64,000 bases of DNA from contig NC_057925.1 of NCBI RefSeq assembly GCF_018873765.1, positions 57,362,970 through 57,426,969 of the forward strand, given 5' to 3'. The translations under genes were made by a program, and so were the position numbers. Below, in pieces: positions 42,870-53,004 of the stretch (positions within the stretch are counted from its first letter, which is position 1; every line of letters begins with the position of its first letter). The stretch comes from Telopea speciosissima (taxonomy: Eukaryota; Streptophyta; Magnoliopsida; Proteales; Proteaceae). The notes beneath the pieces are model-generated. The model did no database searches, was not told the origin of the DNA, and saw nothing but the letters and a program-made list of their open reading frames with translations.

Positions 42870-45418
42870 CCATTAGATCTACAGGTTTGAGCGGGAATTA
42901 ATTTAGGCCATCAGATCAGATTCTTTCCATCATCAACTCGTAGGGCTAATTAGATCCTTCCAAACAGAATGTTTTCTGGGCGTACAATATATCAATGAAA
43001 CACTCAAGAAGGAGTACATGGGTGTATAGATGAGGATAAGTCTCGAACCTTCATTCAATTTTTAAAAAACTTAGAACGATATAGATCGCATGATTAGAAT
43101 CTTTTATTTTCTTAACCAACCAGTACACCCAAAATGGAATCTAGGCCATAACTTCTTCGTTTTACCTCTGATTTGAGTACCATTTGCGGCCACGGGTCCG
43201 TGACGATGAGCACTACCAATCAAAACTAGTTACATCTGCAAAATCGTTACTGATTTTCTCAGGGAACCCAAAAGCAATTTGGATTGCCTAAAATGCCCTT
43301 CATTTTAGTTAACCAAACAGGAATCGGTGTAACTTCGCTGTTCGAACTCAGAATTGCGCGATTCTAGTTGCGTAGATTGCTCCACCCAAGTCTGCCATTA
43401 CAGCCCCTGAAAATGTCAATGAACATGATGCCAGTGCGGAAACCTATGAAATCAACATTCTTAATGCACCTAGCCTTCACCCAAGGCTGTTTAAGGCTTC
43501 CAAACACTTTATAATATTAAAATAAGTGTCATATGCTGCTACATTAGCCCAGATTCTCCTGCATCACTGCCAACATGTCACATCATAGTTAAATGACCAA
43601 AATACCCCTATGAGTTGTATCAACACTCCATAGACCTATGTGACTGAAAAATCACCAACATACTGCTGGTCACCTGTCTAGGCCATATGTACTCTGTAAA
43701 ATTACATAAATGCCCTTGAATGTCGTCCATGTCTGTATATGACATAAATGCCCCTAGATGACTCCAAATCATTGTGGGACCTCTATGAATGTTTCCAAAC
43801 CCCTATAATGATGTCACTGCCACTGTGAACACTGTATACTATCTTGTATTACACCAAGATGCACTATGTTGACAACAACAACACACATGCAGTGTGTTGA
43901 CAACAATGACAAACAACACAGAGTCACTTCCATCTGCACTGTGTGTTGAACAAAGATAAATGGCATAACACAAATCACGGGAGAGGGATAGGCACATCAC
44001 TTGTGTGTGCAGTAAACTAGTGAGTAGCATCAATGGGAGAATGGGATGGGGTATCATAGATGAGGGGTAGGGGGAGAAGCTTAGTTAGTAAGTTCAGGAA
44101 CAACAACAAAACGGGTACGGATATGTACCGCAATTTAATGGGTTACATGGCAATAATAATTTAAAAAAATCCAGTGTAATAAAAGGTGTACGGCAATGAT
44201 ACGGTACATGTTTAATACAGCCTCTTTATAAGCAAAATACAGACATATATTCACTATGTAACAAACATTCACCTGCTAATAAATAAAATAATAGCATGTA
44301 GACAATGATTTAATGAAAAAGATACCTCACTACGAATTTGAGTTGTTTTGGGGGCTTTTTAAGTAAAAACCTAGGGGTCATTTTCAGAAACTCTTCCAAA
44401 AAAAGAAAAAAGATGAGAAGGAGAGGAGAAAAGTGAGAAATAGAAGGAGAGTTCAAGCATACAGCCTCATCCACTTTCCATTCAAGAGAGTTGATGCTCC
44501 ATTGAAGATTTAGAGAATGGTGGTTATGCATTCAAGGTGACATAGCGAGGTGTATGGCATAGAAGAGAACAGAAAGCCTTAAAGGGGAAAAGAAAAAGGA
44601 AAGAAGAAAAAAAAAGAAAAGAGAAGAAGGTGACTGTGTACATGCCATTATTGAAGACTTTGATAGCTTCTTCAAGCGAGAAAGAAAGGAAGATAAGGAA
44701 GAGAAAAAGAAAATAAAGAAAGTGTGGCATGTGCACTCATGAAGGTGTTTATGAAAACATCAAGGAAGAAAAAGGAGAAGAAGGGTTTCACTACCAAGGA
44801 AACCTTCACATACAGAGATTCCATAGGCACACAGGGATCTTTTCAAGTATCAGGAATTGATTCAAGTCGGATTGTGAGTATTTTTCCTAGCTTGTTCCAA
44901 GTGTATTTCCTTGTATTCATTTATATACGCTAGCCATAGGTTTTCTATTGTCAAAATACCTAGGCTAGAAGGGGTTTATTGTAGGGCATCAACTATACCC
45001 AATCTTATTTGGTATTGCTGTTCAGTGGTTGCTTGACACAAGGATAAGTATTCCTTGGTAGCTATTGCTACCTAAATAGCTTTGTCGTGGATGCGGCCTC
45101 CTAGATATATTTTAGGTAAATGGGTGTGGACCTAGCCTTTGTATTCAAGGGTGGAAACTAGTAATGAGTAAATGTTGAGGTTTGAGTGACCATTACTCCG
45201 TGCATGTAGGCAAACTGTCGAAGCATGTATTTTTATTTGTTGTGGATGTTTGCTTGGAATGTTGAAGTACTAGTCTGCAGGATGAGCGTACACACCTAAT
45301 AGAGCATTTGACAGTCAGGCCGGGGTGTGTACATGACTATATATGATTTTATTTGCTAGCAGTGAGGGTCTCACATAGTGTTTGTGGTTGTGTGCCTGAG
45401 TGACAATGTAGTGTGTGA
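42870..45418. other. Duplicated distal flank (to about 43950) then purine-rich DNA
   Basis: 43080-43950 matches 56240-57290 (shared AGATGCACT, GTTGACAACAACAACACACA), the far end of the NLR-D/E duplication. 44395-44460 and 44570-44780 are strongly purine-rich on the plus strand. No gene recognised; the frames at 44310-44933 follow the purine bias. Confidence 0.55.
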
Positions 45419-46106
45419 GTAGCAACTAGGGGTGAAACAGGGTCGGATTGGGCTGGGTTTTTTAAAACCCTAGCCCAACCCTGAGTCCTCTTAGCTCAAC
45501 CCAAGCCCAACCCAACCCAACCCTAGGTCGGGCTGAGATATCGCAGCCTAGCTAGGCCCAACCCTACCAGGCTCAGTCCTGCCCAGCCCGGCCCTGATTG
45601 ACCCTGATCGGGCAAAGCTGGGCCAGGTTGGCCCTGATTGACCTTGATTTTTGCTAGGGCCTGGATGGCCCTGACTTGCCTTACTTTTTTTGTCATTTAC
45701 GTTGTCCTTTGTATTAAAAAATGAGACACATGTGATTGAGTATTGGTTTGTTTCATACTCAATTGACTATTAGACTTTTCTTTGGGTTAAAAAACTTAGC
45801 CCAATCTTAAAATTGTAACTATTTTCATTCAATAGATAATTAGCATTTTTTGATAAACCAATAGATAATTAGATACTAAAAATAAATTGCAAATGTAAAC
45901 AATAAGTTGTAAAACATGGGCCGGACCAGGTTGGGATTAGCCCGAGGCCTCAACCCTGACCCAGTCTGACCCCAACCCAGGGCCTGAAAATTTCAACCCT
46001 AACCCACCCTCAGGGTTGAAAATTCCACCCCAGGCCCTGTTCGGGCTCAAGGCGGGCCAGGGCAGGCTCGGGCCGACAGGGCCAAACTTACACCCCTAGT
46101 AGCAGC
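45419..46106. mobile_element. Non-autonomous hAT element (45427-46098)
   Basis: Ends are TAGGGGTGAAAC on the left and, on the other strand, TAGGGGTGTAAG on the right. They are flanked by an 8-bp duplication with one mismatch (GTAGCAAC at 45419-45426, GTAGCAGC at 46099-46106). Sub-terminal regions are rich in GGGC/GCCC words (CCAACCC, GGCCCTGA) in opposite orientation. An 8-bp duplication with TAGGG-type ends is the hAT pattern. At 672 bp with no transposase frame it is non-autonomous. Confidence 0.78.
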
Positions 46107-46602
46107 TCTTGGCAATAGTACAGTAATAGTTGTTGTGTGAGTCTGAGTCAAGGTTGTCAGACAAATGTGTAGTGGTACGACTATACATTTGAGAGGATTA
46201 CATTAATGACTATGTAGAGTGCCAGAGATATAAATAGGTGAATTGTGAAGTGAACTTGTTGAGAGAAAAGTTTAAGAGTGTACTGATTCACCTCCCCCAC
46301 CCTCGCAGTGGCCATCAGTGTTCAACATATTCTCATGCTCTTCTTCTAACATCATCATTGTTCGAAGTTAAGACAGAAATGTAATTTTAGATATTTGAAT
46401 TAAAAAAACAAAATATAGAATCTTGCATTATTTTGTAGAATAAGGGTATAATATAAATTACATCTCATGTATTCATGTGACTCACCTATTGATGATTCAA
46501 AAAAATCGTCCCCAAAGGTCTATGGAACATGATACTTTTTATCTCATGTGACTCTCACCTATTGATGATTCAAACAATTCTTCCCCAGAGCTCTAGAATC
46601 CT
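46107..46602. other. Intergenic, no gene recognised
   Basis: Plain AT-rich sequence. ATGTGACTC(TC)ACCTATTGATGATT occurs twice (about 46478 and 46546), a small local duplication into which the next foldback element is inserted. Confidence 0.5.
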
Positions 46603-46778
46603 GATCCTCTACTTCCGTCTGCTCGGTACTGCTGTGTGCCCCACACACAATCAAGGCAGAAAATACCGCCTTACCCCCACTCGGGTAAGGTGCTTGGACA
46701 GGGGTAAGGCGGTATTTTCCGCCTTGCTTGTATGTGGGATCCACACAACAGTACCGGGCAGGCGGAAGTAGAGGATTT
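46603..46778. mobile_element. Foldback MITE (about 176 bp)
   Basis: Left arm GATCCTCTACTTCCGTCTGC then GGTACTGCTGTGTG. Right arm CACACAACAGTACCGGGCAG then GCGGAAGTAGAGGAT. Inner arms AAATACCGCCTTACCCC and GGGGTAAGGCGGTATTT pair perfectly. Frames on both strands are palindrome artefacts. Confidence 0.8.
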
Positions 46779-47700
46779 CGATTCAAAGCTATATGGAACA
46801 TGATACTTTTTGGGTGTCGTGTTAATTACGCCCATATATAGAATTATGGATTTATTTCATAGATTGAGGGTATAGTAGGAATTGCATCTCATGGGGCCCA
46901 CCTATTGATGAATTAAAGTATTCCTGGTCAGAAGTTAAATGGCAAACCATAAAATTTTATGAAATCGTTGCGGGTTTGAGTGACAACCGTTTTGTTGACT
47001 TCTCGGTATCCTCCATCTTCACCGTAGCTCTATTTTAAAGCTTAAAGCCACCATCTTCTTCTTCTTCTTAAGAGTGTTAGTGGTTTTTAAAGGAACATGA
47101 TCCGTTTGAATGTTCGTAGGGCTATTGGCCAAGTGAGAAGGAGAATTTTTTGAAGGAAACAAGAAGGCTTAGTTAGTTGCAAGGGGAATTAAAGGGAAAG
47201 GAAGTGAATTTTCAAACTAAAAAAAGAAATCTTTGTAATAATTATCCCATGTGATTGTATCACTAATTCCAAATCATACCATATTTGATTATTAAATTTC
47301 ACTTTAATTTGCATCTATTTCTAAATCTTTCATTTTTCTTCCTCTCCCTTTAATTTCTCTTCAAACCAAACATAGCCAAAAGAAATTTTCTTGTTGTAAC
47401 CGATTTTCTCATGCCTTACTGCTAATGCCATCGTTGGTTGGAGTTAAGGCTAAAATGTAATTTCAAATATTTGAAATTAAAATAAAATAAAAAAATAAAA
47501 TATCTTGAACTATTTCATAGATAAAAGAGTAATTATAATATGGTTGTGACGTGATCAAGCAAGCTTTGGCTAAGGTTCTTTGTTCTCTACTTACACATTC
47601 GCTGGGAGGCTTGATATATATGGGTTTAAAACAAGGCGGAAGTTTTCCTTCATGTACGAAAGATTTACCGCATCGTCCTAGTTTTTTTTTATTTTTTGTG
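46779..47700. other. Intergenic, no gene recognised
   Basis: AT-rich. Contains a CTT-rich run near 47057-47070 and weak similarity to other cluster flanks. No supported coding frame. Confidence 0.45.
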
Positions 47701-47703
47701 TGG

Positions 47704-47900
47704 GAAAATTATATTATCATCCCCTGAGATTTACACTAAATATAGAACGACCCCTGTGTTTCTAAATTATACAGTTACATTCCTTGATTTTTTATTAGTT
47801 GTTAAGTCAGTTTCATTCCGTTATATCATTCCCGTTAGGTGATACGGTGTTCGTAATTTATGACTTAAAATTATTAATATACGCCTAGGGGTGTGAGCTT
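47704..47900 (+). mobile_element. Single MULE-type terminal repeat
   Basis: GGGAAAATTATATTATCATC followed by CCCCTGAGATTTACACTAAA, CATTCCTTGATTTTTTATTA and GTTAAGTCAGTTTCATTCCG is the layout of a common plant MULE terminal inverted repeat. It is a different family from the one at 29725. I could not find a partner repeat within the next 1.7 kb, so the element is incomplete or the other end has diverged. Confidence 0.5.
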
Positions 47901-48050
47901 AATACCCCCTTACTCGAATCAGATTAGGGTTCTGGTCCTCTGCGATGACGATCTTCTGAGGCAGTGGTCAACGCCATCCCCTGCCTGCAACATGAACCGA
48001 GAAGTGCAACGACCGGACCGACGACATCTACTGAGACCATCACGGCAGTG

Positions 48051-48859
48051 TTATCTGCTGAGACCATGATCGAGATCTGCGACGTGGGATCTGCTGAACC
48101 CTTTCTCTGCAATCGCTTTCTCCTCCGACATAGAATCGTTACTGTTACAAGTTGGAGGAGACCAATTAAAGGGGTCAGGGATCAAAGGCGTTACAGGGCT
48201 CAGAACAAGCCCAGGAAAATCGAGCAGACTTGGCCACAAGATCTCTGTTTCCTCGGCGAAAACCTACAATTCGGATGGACCAGTGCTCCAGGCATCAAAG
48301 GACTAATCTTGAGATTCTTGAGACTGTTTCTCCTCTCGTAAAGCTTGAAACCTTTTTTCTTGGGTTCAGACTTAATTGGAGGTATAGCACTCTTGTTGGA
48401 TGGATCAGCAGGGGTCTAGCTTGAAAACCTTGTTTCCTGTGCACAGTAGTTGCGCATTGATGCTCCAATTTTGAGGTATTGTTTCCATGGATGAGAAAAA
48501 TTGAAGTTACCATGAGTAGGTTCCCATCTGGCAAAATTGGCCTATAAAAAAGTAATAATAACACATAAGATTAGGAATTAATGAAATTAAATTTTAGGAA
48601 AGAAGAGAAGCAAGAGACTTGTTTAATTAATTACTTTCAAAAGAGTCTTTGATGATCCAGTGAGCATCTGAACAACTTGCTTGAAGGATGAGGTATCAGC
48701 TTGACTGAAGGTCGTTGGGAAAGCATTACCATCAGATCTAGAGATAGGTTTTGGCGTCAAGGGAAGTTGAACTCCATTGCTGTTGCTGCTGCTATTGCTC
48801 TTTGGAGATGTTAAGGCAGATGGGTTCTCTCCCTCTTGACGCCTTGGACAGCTCTCCAT
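48051..48859 (-). pseudogene. VQ-motif protein gene (VQ4-like), broken
   Basis: The minus strand from 48859 reads MESCPRRQEGEN, a Ser/Asn-rich stretch, then PTTFSQADTSSFKQVVQMLT with the VQ signature FxxxVQxLTG. Further on come IPPIKSEPKKKGFKLYERRN and LLDFPGLVLSPVTPLIPDPF, then EEKAIAEKGF, the conserved C-terminal blocks of the VQ4/VQ13-type subgroup. VQ proteins bind WRKY transcription factors in the nucleus and are often MAPK substrates. The blocks do not share one frame: after GSSKT the frame runs to a stop near 48623, about 290 bp separate it from the next block, there is an in-frame stop there, and a one-base loss follows PRKQ. An intron (GTAATT to TTTATAG) could explain part of the gap but not the later breaks. 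The normal C-terminus is missing. A MULE terminal repeat lies beyond its 3' end. Confidence 0.75.
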
Positions 48860-49922
48860 TGATGGGTAGTGGGGTTGTTTCCCTTCTGCTGCTTTCACAC
48901 GTAGAGAGAGAAAAATAGAGAAAGAAAGAAAGAAAGAGAGAAGGACAGAAAGATGTGTGAAGAACAAGGTTTGATGAGAAAAATGGTGAAGTATAATGCT
49001 TTATAAATACTAGGCTATGACCTCAGTCTACTCTCCTCTGCGTATTGAATTATACAAGCTAGTTTTAGCAATTGCCATTTTATATATGTTAGTGAATTTT
49101 TCTTTTGGGTAGAAATATATGTTAGTGAATTTACAATAAGCAAATTAATTAAGAATTCCTGATAAGCATCATATGGTATTTTGATTTGCCACCATTGTCA
49201 TGATGCTAAATCAACAAACATGGTTGGGTCCAATTTTAAAACAAAGTTTCTCCAATTCCCTCTCTACGATGCACTGTCATGCAATGGACACAATTAACCA
49301 GCAATAAATTTAACAATTTGAGAATTAAAAAATAGACACAAATTAAAGGCCAAGTGTACATAGCATTTTTTTTTTTGGGGGGGGGGGTGTTGTTGGTGTT
49401 AAAGGATCACAATTTATTTCACTAGAAGCAACAAAAAATACAACAAACAATATTTTTTTGTACTATAGACTTTGCAAATAGATTCAAAACCACAACATAA
49501 AACGTCTCTATAAGAAACAGAAATTCATGAAATCGAAACTCCATTACTTTATTAATCACACACCATTAATTTGACAATACCATGAGCTAATATTTAAAAA
49601 ATAAATAAAAAAAAAAAAACCTGGAAATATAGGATCCTGACATGAGTACATGACCCAATTTTGGAGTTCAGCTCTGCTACCCACATGGGGGACGGGTGGG
49701 GGGGGACAGATCTGACCCCTCCATGGGGCATGGGTCCCACACCGATCCGGATTCATTTGAGAAATTAACTTGTTTATTACTGGGATATTATACACCTGGA
49801 GTCATTTCTAGGATCATATGGATATTCATCTTCATGATGTTGAAGAAGTAGATCAGCCAATTCTTTTGCATGATCTTCTTCTCTAAAGAGTTTGATCTCT
49901 TCAAATCAGTACATCACATCGT
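48860..49922. other. Flank between the VQ relic and NLR-E
   Basis: 48880-48960 is a pyrimidine-rich leader-like tract on the minus strand, fitting a 5' UTR of the VQ gene. 49025-49360 and 49400-49870 match the 3' flanks of other NLRs. 49870-49922 is the predicted second UTR exon of NLR-E. Confidence 0.55.
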
Positions 49923-49997
49923 CTGCATATCAAAGCAATTTATACATCACATTATAATCACCCAAAAACTTGTTAAAATTGACATTTAACTCCTACG

Positions 49998-50036
<39 letters not shown>

Positions 50037-50046
50037 CAAAACTTAC
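49923..50046 (-). other. Predicted 3'-UTR intron of NLR-E
   Basis: Minus strand GAGAGTTGCTG|GTAAGTTTTG is a strong donor. The intron opens with a long (CT)n tract (49998-50035) and ends TTTGATATGCAG; 124 bp. It lies 45 bp after the stop codon. This is the clearest member of the conserved set. Confidence 0.65.
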
Positions 50047-50091
50047 CAGCAACTCTCGATGTGAGGGTGGCTAGATCCAAGAGCTTTTCAT

Positions 50092-53004
50092 TTAGTGGTC
50101 ATCATCAGGGATCATTTCCCCTGTAGATGCGAAGCATTCGCGTTCATATTCAGTATTGCGTCCTTGAACTTCTCTTGTATGGATGGAAGGTACATGTTTG
50201 ATGATCTCCCAATCTTTTCCAACTTCCTTAACCCTCTCAAGGAACTCCTTTGGCATAGCCAATATAAGATTCTGTAGTGTTGTGATGTGCCTCAGCCCAC
50301 TAGGAATCCATTTTAACCCAAAAAGGCGATTCACTTCCAATATCCTCAGATTAGGCATTGCTCCTTCCTCTACTATCCAATCCCTTAGCCAATCAAACCC
50401 TTTGAGAACCAAACTCTCAAGTTTAGAAAAACCCCCTGCATAGCATTTCATCACAACTCCATCGTATGTAGACCAATTTAATTTGAGATCCTTTAATTGG
50501 GTCAGCTTCTCGAGTGTCCCCATCATGTCTTCTTTTAGAAGTGTACTAGACAATTGCAACCTTACGAGATTCGGAGGGAAGCTGTGCAGGTCAGGTAGCT
50601 TTTTTATGCGTCCAAAAATGGAGAGATCATAGAGATACACATGGTTCGAAAGTGAAGGGAAAAATGTTTCACCACTTCCAAATTCTGCTAAGTGTAGGAC
50701 CTCAAGGCGCACCAATTTGACTAGGGCCTGAGACAATGCCTGTCTGAATTTCTCCATGTCATTTCCAATTATCATCAAATCCCTGAGACCTGTCAACATT
50801 TCTAGACCATTCTCTATCCAATCACCTGTTGGAAGGATTAGTGTCTGGAGATCACTTAGATGGTGGATGTGTCTATTACGATGAGGAAAAGGCCGTCGTC
50901 GACAAATTTGACTACCACTCCTAACATTAATGGAGTACTCAATAAATGCTTGCTTCATGTTTGTGTTATAGAATAGAAGATGCCTTAGTTTACCCAATTT
51001 TAATATTTCAATGGGGAGATATTCAATCTTGGTACCGTACAAATCGAGAGTCTGTAGGCTATACAAGTTGCCAACCCAAGGTGGAAGAGTTTCCAAGCTG
51101 GTTCCACTTAAGTTCAAGTACTTGAGAAAAATGAGCTTCCCTATTTCCTTGGGTAAGCTTTTAATACCTGTGGCACCCTTTAGATCCAACACATTAAGTA
51201 GTTTGAACTGTCCATAAAGAGACAGTTGGGGCATTTGAGTGAAGCAAATCAATGAGCGGAGAAGGTTAATTGAAGAAGAACTGATCATGGAGGTGGTGGA
51301 GGAATTGTAAGATGCCTCCTGATCATGATCAGCCATATTATCTTCATCACCACGCTTATCTTGGAGGGCTATACGACGATGATAACTATTCAAGGACTTG
51401 TCAGGATTGGAAATGTTAAGAAGAAAGTTACCTTCCTTGGCTTCTGATATTGCCAAGTTCAAGAGGAGATCATGAATTATAAATGATTGAGGTACCCCAT
51501 TTGGTTTCCACTTTGTAACTTGAATCAGGTTCCTCTGCATCAGCTCCTCAAGGCATTCTCCACCTACATCTTCCATTCTTAAATTCCCTCTTGGTTCCAG
51601 GAATCCCTCTGCAACCCATAGCCGAATCAATCTCTCCCTATCGATCTCAGTATATTCTGGAAAAATCCCAAAATAAAGAAATAAAGGCTTCAAATGACTA
51701 GGTAATTCGGAGTAACTCAAAGCCAATACCTTTTGACAGTTACTCGAGTACTGTAGATGCCAGTTCACACTGTCCAACACTTTCTTCCATTCAGCAGCAG
51801 TAGTTAGCCTTTTGTCCGATAGAAGACCTCCCAATACCACAATAGCTAGTGGTAATCGATCACATTTCTTAACAATATCTATTGCTACATTTCTCATCTC
51901 GTTGTCATCGAGACTGTTGAGACGTGCTACTGCCTCTGTGTCATCTGTGGATCGGAAGAACACCTTAGAGAAAAGCTTTAAACTATTCTCTTCATCCAAA
52001 TGTTGAAGCTTGTATGGATTAGGAGCAATCGGGTCGGCATGCCGGGCTACACCTTCATTACGAGTTGTAAGCGACACCCTGCACTGCTGACTCTCGCATG
52101 GATCCGGGAAGGTGCTCTTCAATGTATCCCAATCTTCTTTAGTCCATACATCGTCCAATAGGAAGAGGTAATTCTTCCTCTCTTTGAGAAAATTAGAAAG
52201 CCTTTCCTTCAAAATTCCAGCTTCCTTTGAGGCTAATGCCTCTTTCTCTTCTTCTGTGAGCACCATAACTTGTTTTATGATGTTGTACAAAACATCTTTC
52301 ATTTGATATTCTTTTGAGATTCGAACACAAGCTTGACAGACAAAGTGTTTTTTAACATCATCTCTGTTGTAGATTTTTTGAGCCAGGGTGGTTTTACCCA
52401 AACCGCCCATACCTGTAATTGAGACGACACCAAATCGTCCAAGGGGCTTCTCTTCCATCAGCAACTTCGCTACCTCCTCTGCTTCCCTTTGTAACCCCAC
52501 AACATCCACAGGCCGAAACTTTTGGGCAATCGAAGAAGCTTCAAGTTGATGATGATGTGCTTGATGATCAGTTGTAGACCATGTTTGACCCCCTTGATCA
52601 ACTAGAGGCTTAATATCATAATTAATTCTATCATCTTTCAGCTTCTTCATCTTTCCATTGATATCTTGGATCTTCCCTCTTAGCTTGTGAGCATTAATTA
52701 GAAGTTTTGGGAATTTGGTGATCTTCGCAATGATTTTGCCCCGCCGTTTCTTCGCCTCTTCATATACAAAGATGTCGATGGCATCTTCGGCTTCGAAGGC
52801 CAATTCTTTGAGTTGTCTCACCCACTCTTTAGCTGGTTCACTTTTGTGGTATATTGCATCTGCGTCCTTGAGAAAGGCAGTGATCAGCCTGAGTTCTTTG
52901 CGGAGTGACTCTACTTCTGGCTTCACTTGTGACAGATAATTAGCTTCATCTATTAGTAAGGAGCCTAGTTTTTGTATCAAAGGGGAGATCACAGTCTCAG
53001 CCAT
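50092..53004 (-). CDS. NLR-E: intact CC-NB-ARC-LRR immune receptor (970 aa)
   Basis: Uninterrupted CNL, the longest of the cluster and very close to NLR-B. The coiled coil (about 1-150) has FEAEDAIDIFVYEE. The NB-ARC has GMGGLGKTTLAQK (P-loop Lys204), YLFLLDDVWTKEDW, an RNBS-B changed to CRVSLTTRNEG (usually LLTTRDEG), LPLAIVVLGGLL preceded by DR in place of the usual DG, and a canonical IIHDLLLNLAIS (His511, Asp512). The LRR domain starts near INLLRSLICFTQ and ends SIHTREVQGR. The tail is STGEMIPDDDH. The conserved switch residues suggest a functional receptor. Its 5' flank duplicates that of NLR-D, although the protein is closer to NLR-B, so gene and flank histories may differ, for example by gene conversion. 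Confidence 0.94.
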   Translation of the reverse strand: MAETVISPLIQKLGSLLIDEANYLSQVKPEVESLRKELRLITAFLKDADAIYHKSEPAKEWVRQLKELAFEAEDAIDIFVYEEAKKRRGKIIAKITKFPKLLINAHKLRGKIQDINGKMKKLKDDRINYDIKPLVDQGGQTWSTTDHQAHHHQLEASSIAQKFRPVDVVGLQREAEEVAKLLMEEKPLGRFGVVSITGMGGLGKTTLAQKIYNRDDVKKHFVCQACVRISKEYQMKDVLYNIIKQVMVLTEEEKEALASKEAGILKERLSNFLKERKNYLFLLDDVWTKEDWDTLKSTFPDPCESQQCRVSLTTRNEGVARHADPIAPNPYKLQHLDEENSLKLFSKVFFRSTDDTEAVARLNSLDDNEMRNVAIDIVKKCDRLPLAIVVLGGLLSDKRLTTAAEWKKVLDSVNWHLQYSSNCQKVLALSYSELPSHLKPLFLYFGIFPEYTEIDRERLIRLWVAEGFLEPRGNLRMEDVGGECLEELMQRNLIQVTKWKPNGVPQSFIIHDLLLNLAISEAKEGNFLLNISNPDKSLNSYHRRIALQDKRGDEDNMADHDQEASYNSSTTSMISSSSINLLRSLICFTQMPQLSLYGQFKLLNVLDLKGATGIKSLPKEIGKLIFLKYLNLSGTSLETLPPWVGNLYSLQTLDLYGTKIEYLPIEILKLGKLRHLLFYNTNMKQAFIEYSINVRSGSQICRRRPFPHRNRHIHHLSDLQTLILPTGDWIENGLEMLTGLRDLMIIGNDMEKFRQALSQALVKLVRLEVLHLAEFGSGETFFPSLSNHVYLYDLSIFGRIKKLPDLHSFPPNLVRLQLSSTLLKEDMMGTLEKLTQLKDLKLNWSTYDGVVMKCYAGGFSKLESLVLKGFDWLRDWIVEEGAMPNLRILEVNRLFGLKWIPSGLRHITTLQNLILAMPKEFLERVKEVGKDWEIIKHVPSIHTREVQGRNTEYERECFASTGEMIPDDDH

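Noticed and set aside
44310-44933. Lys/Glu-rich and Phe/Ser-rich frames on both strands
   Set aside because: They follow the purine-rich plus strand and its complement; no domain or splice evidence.
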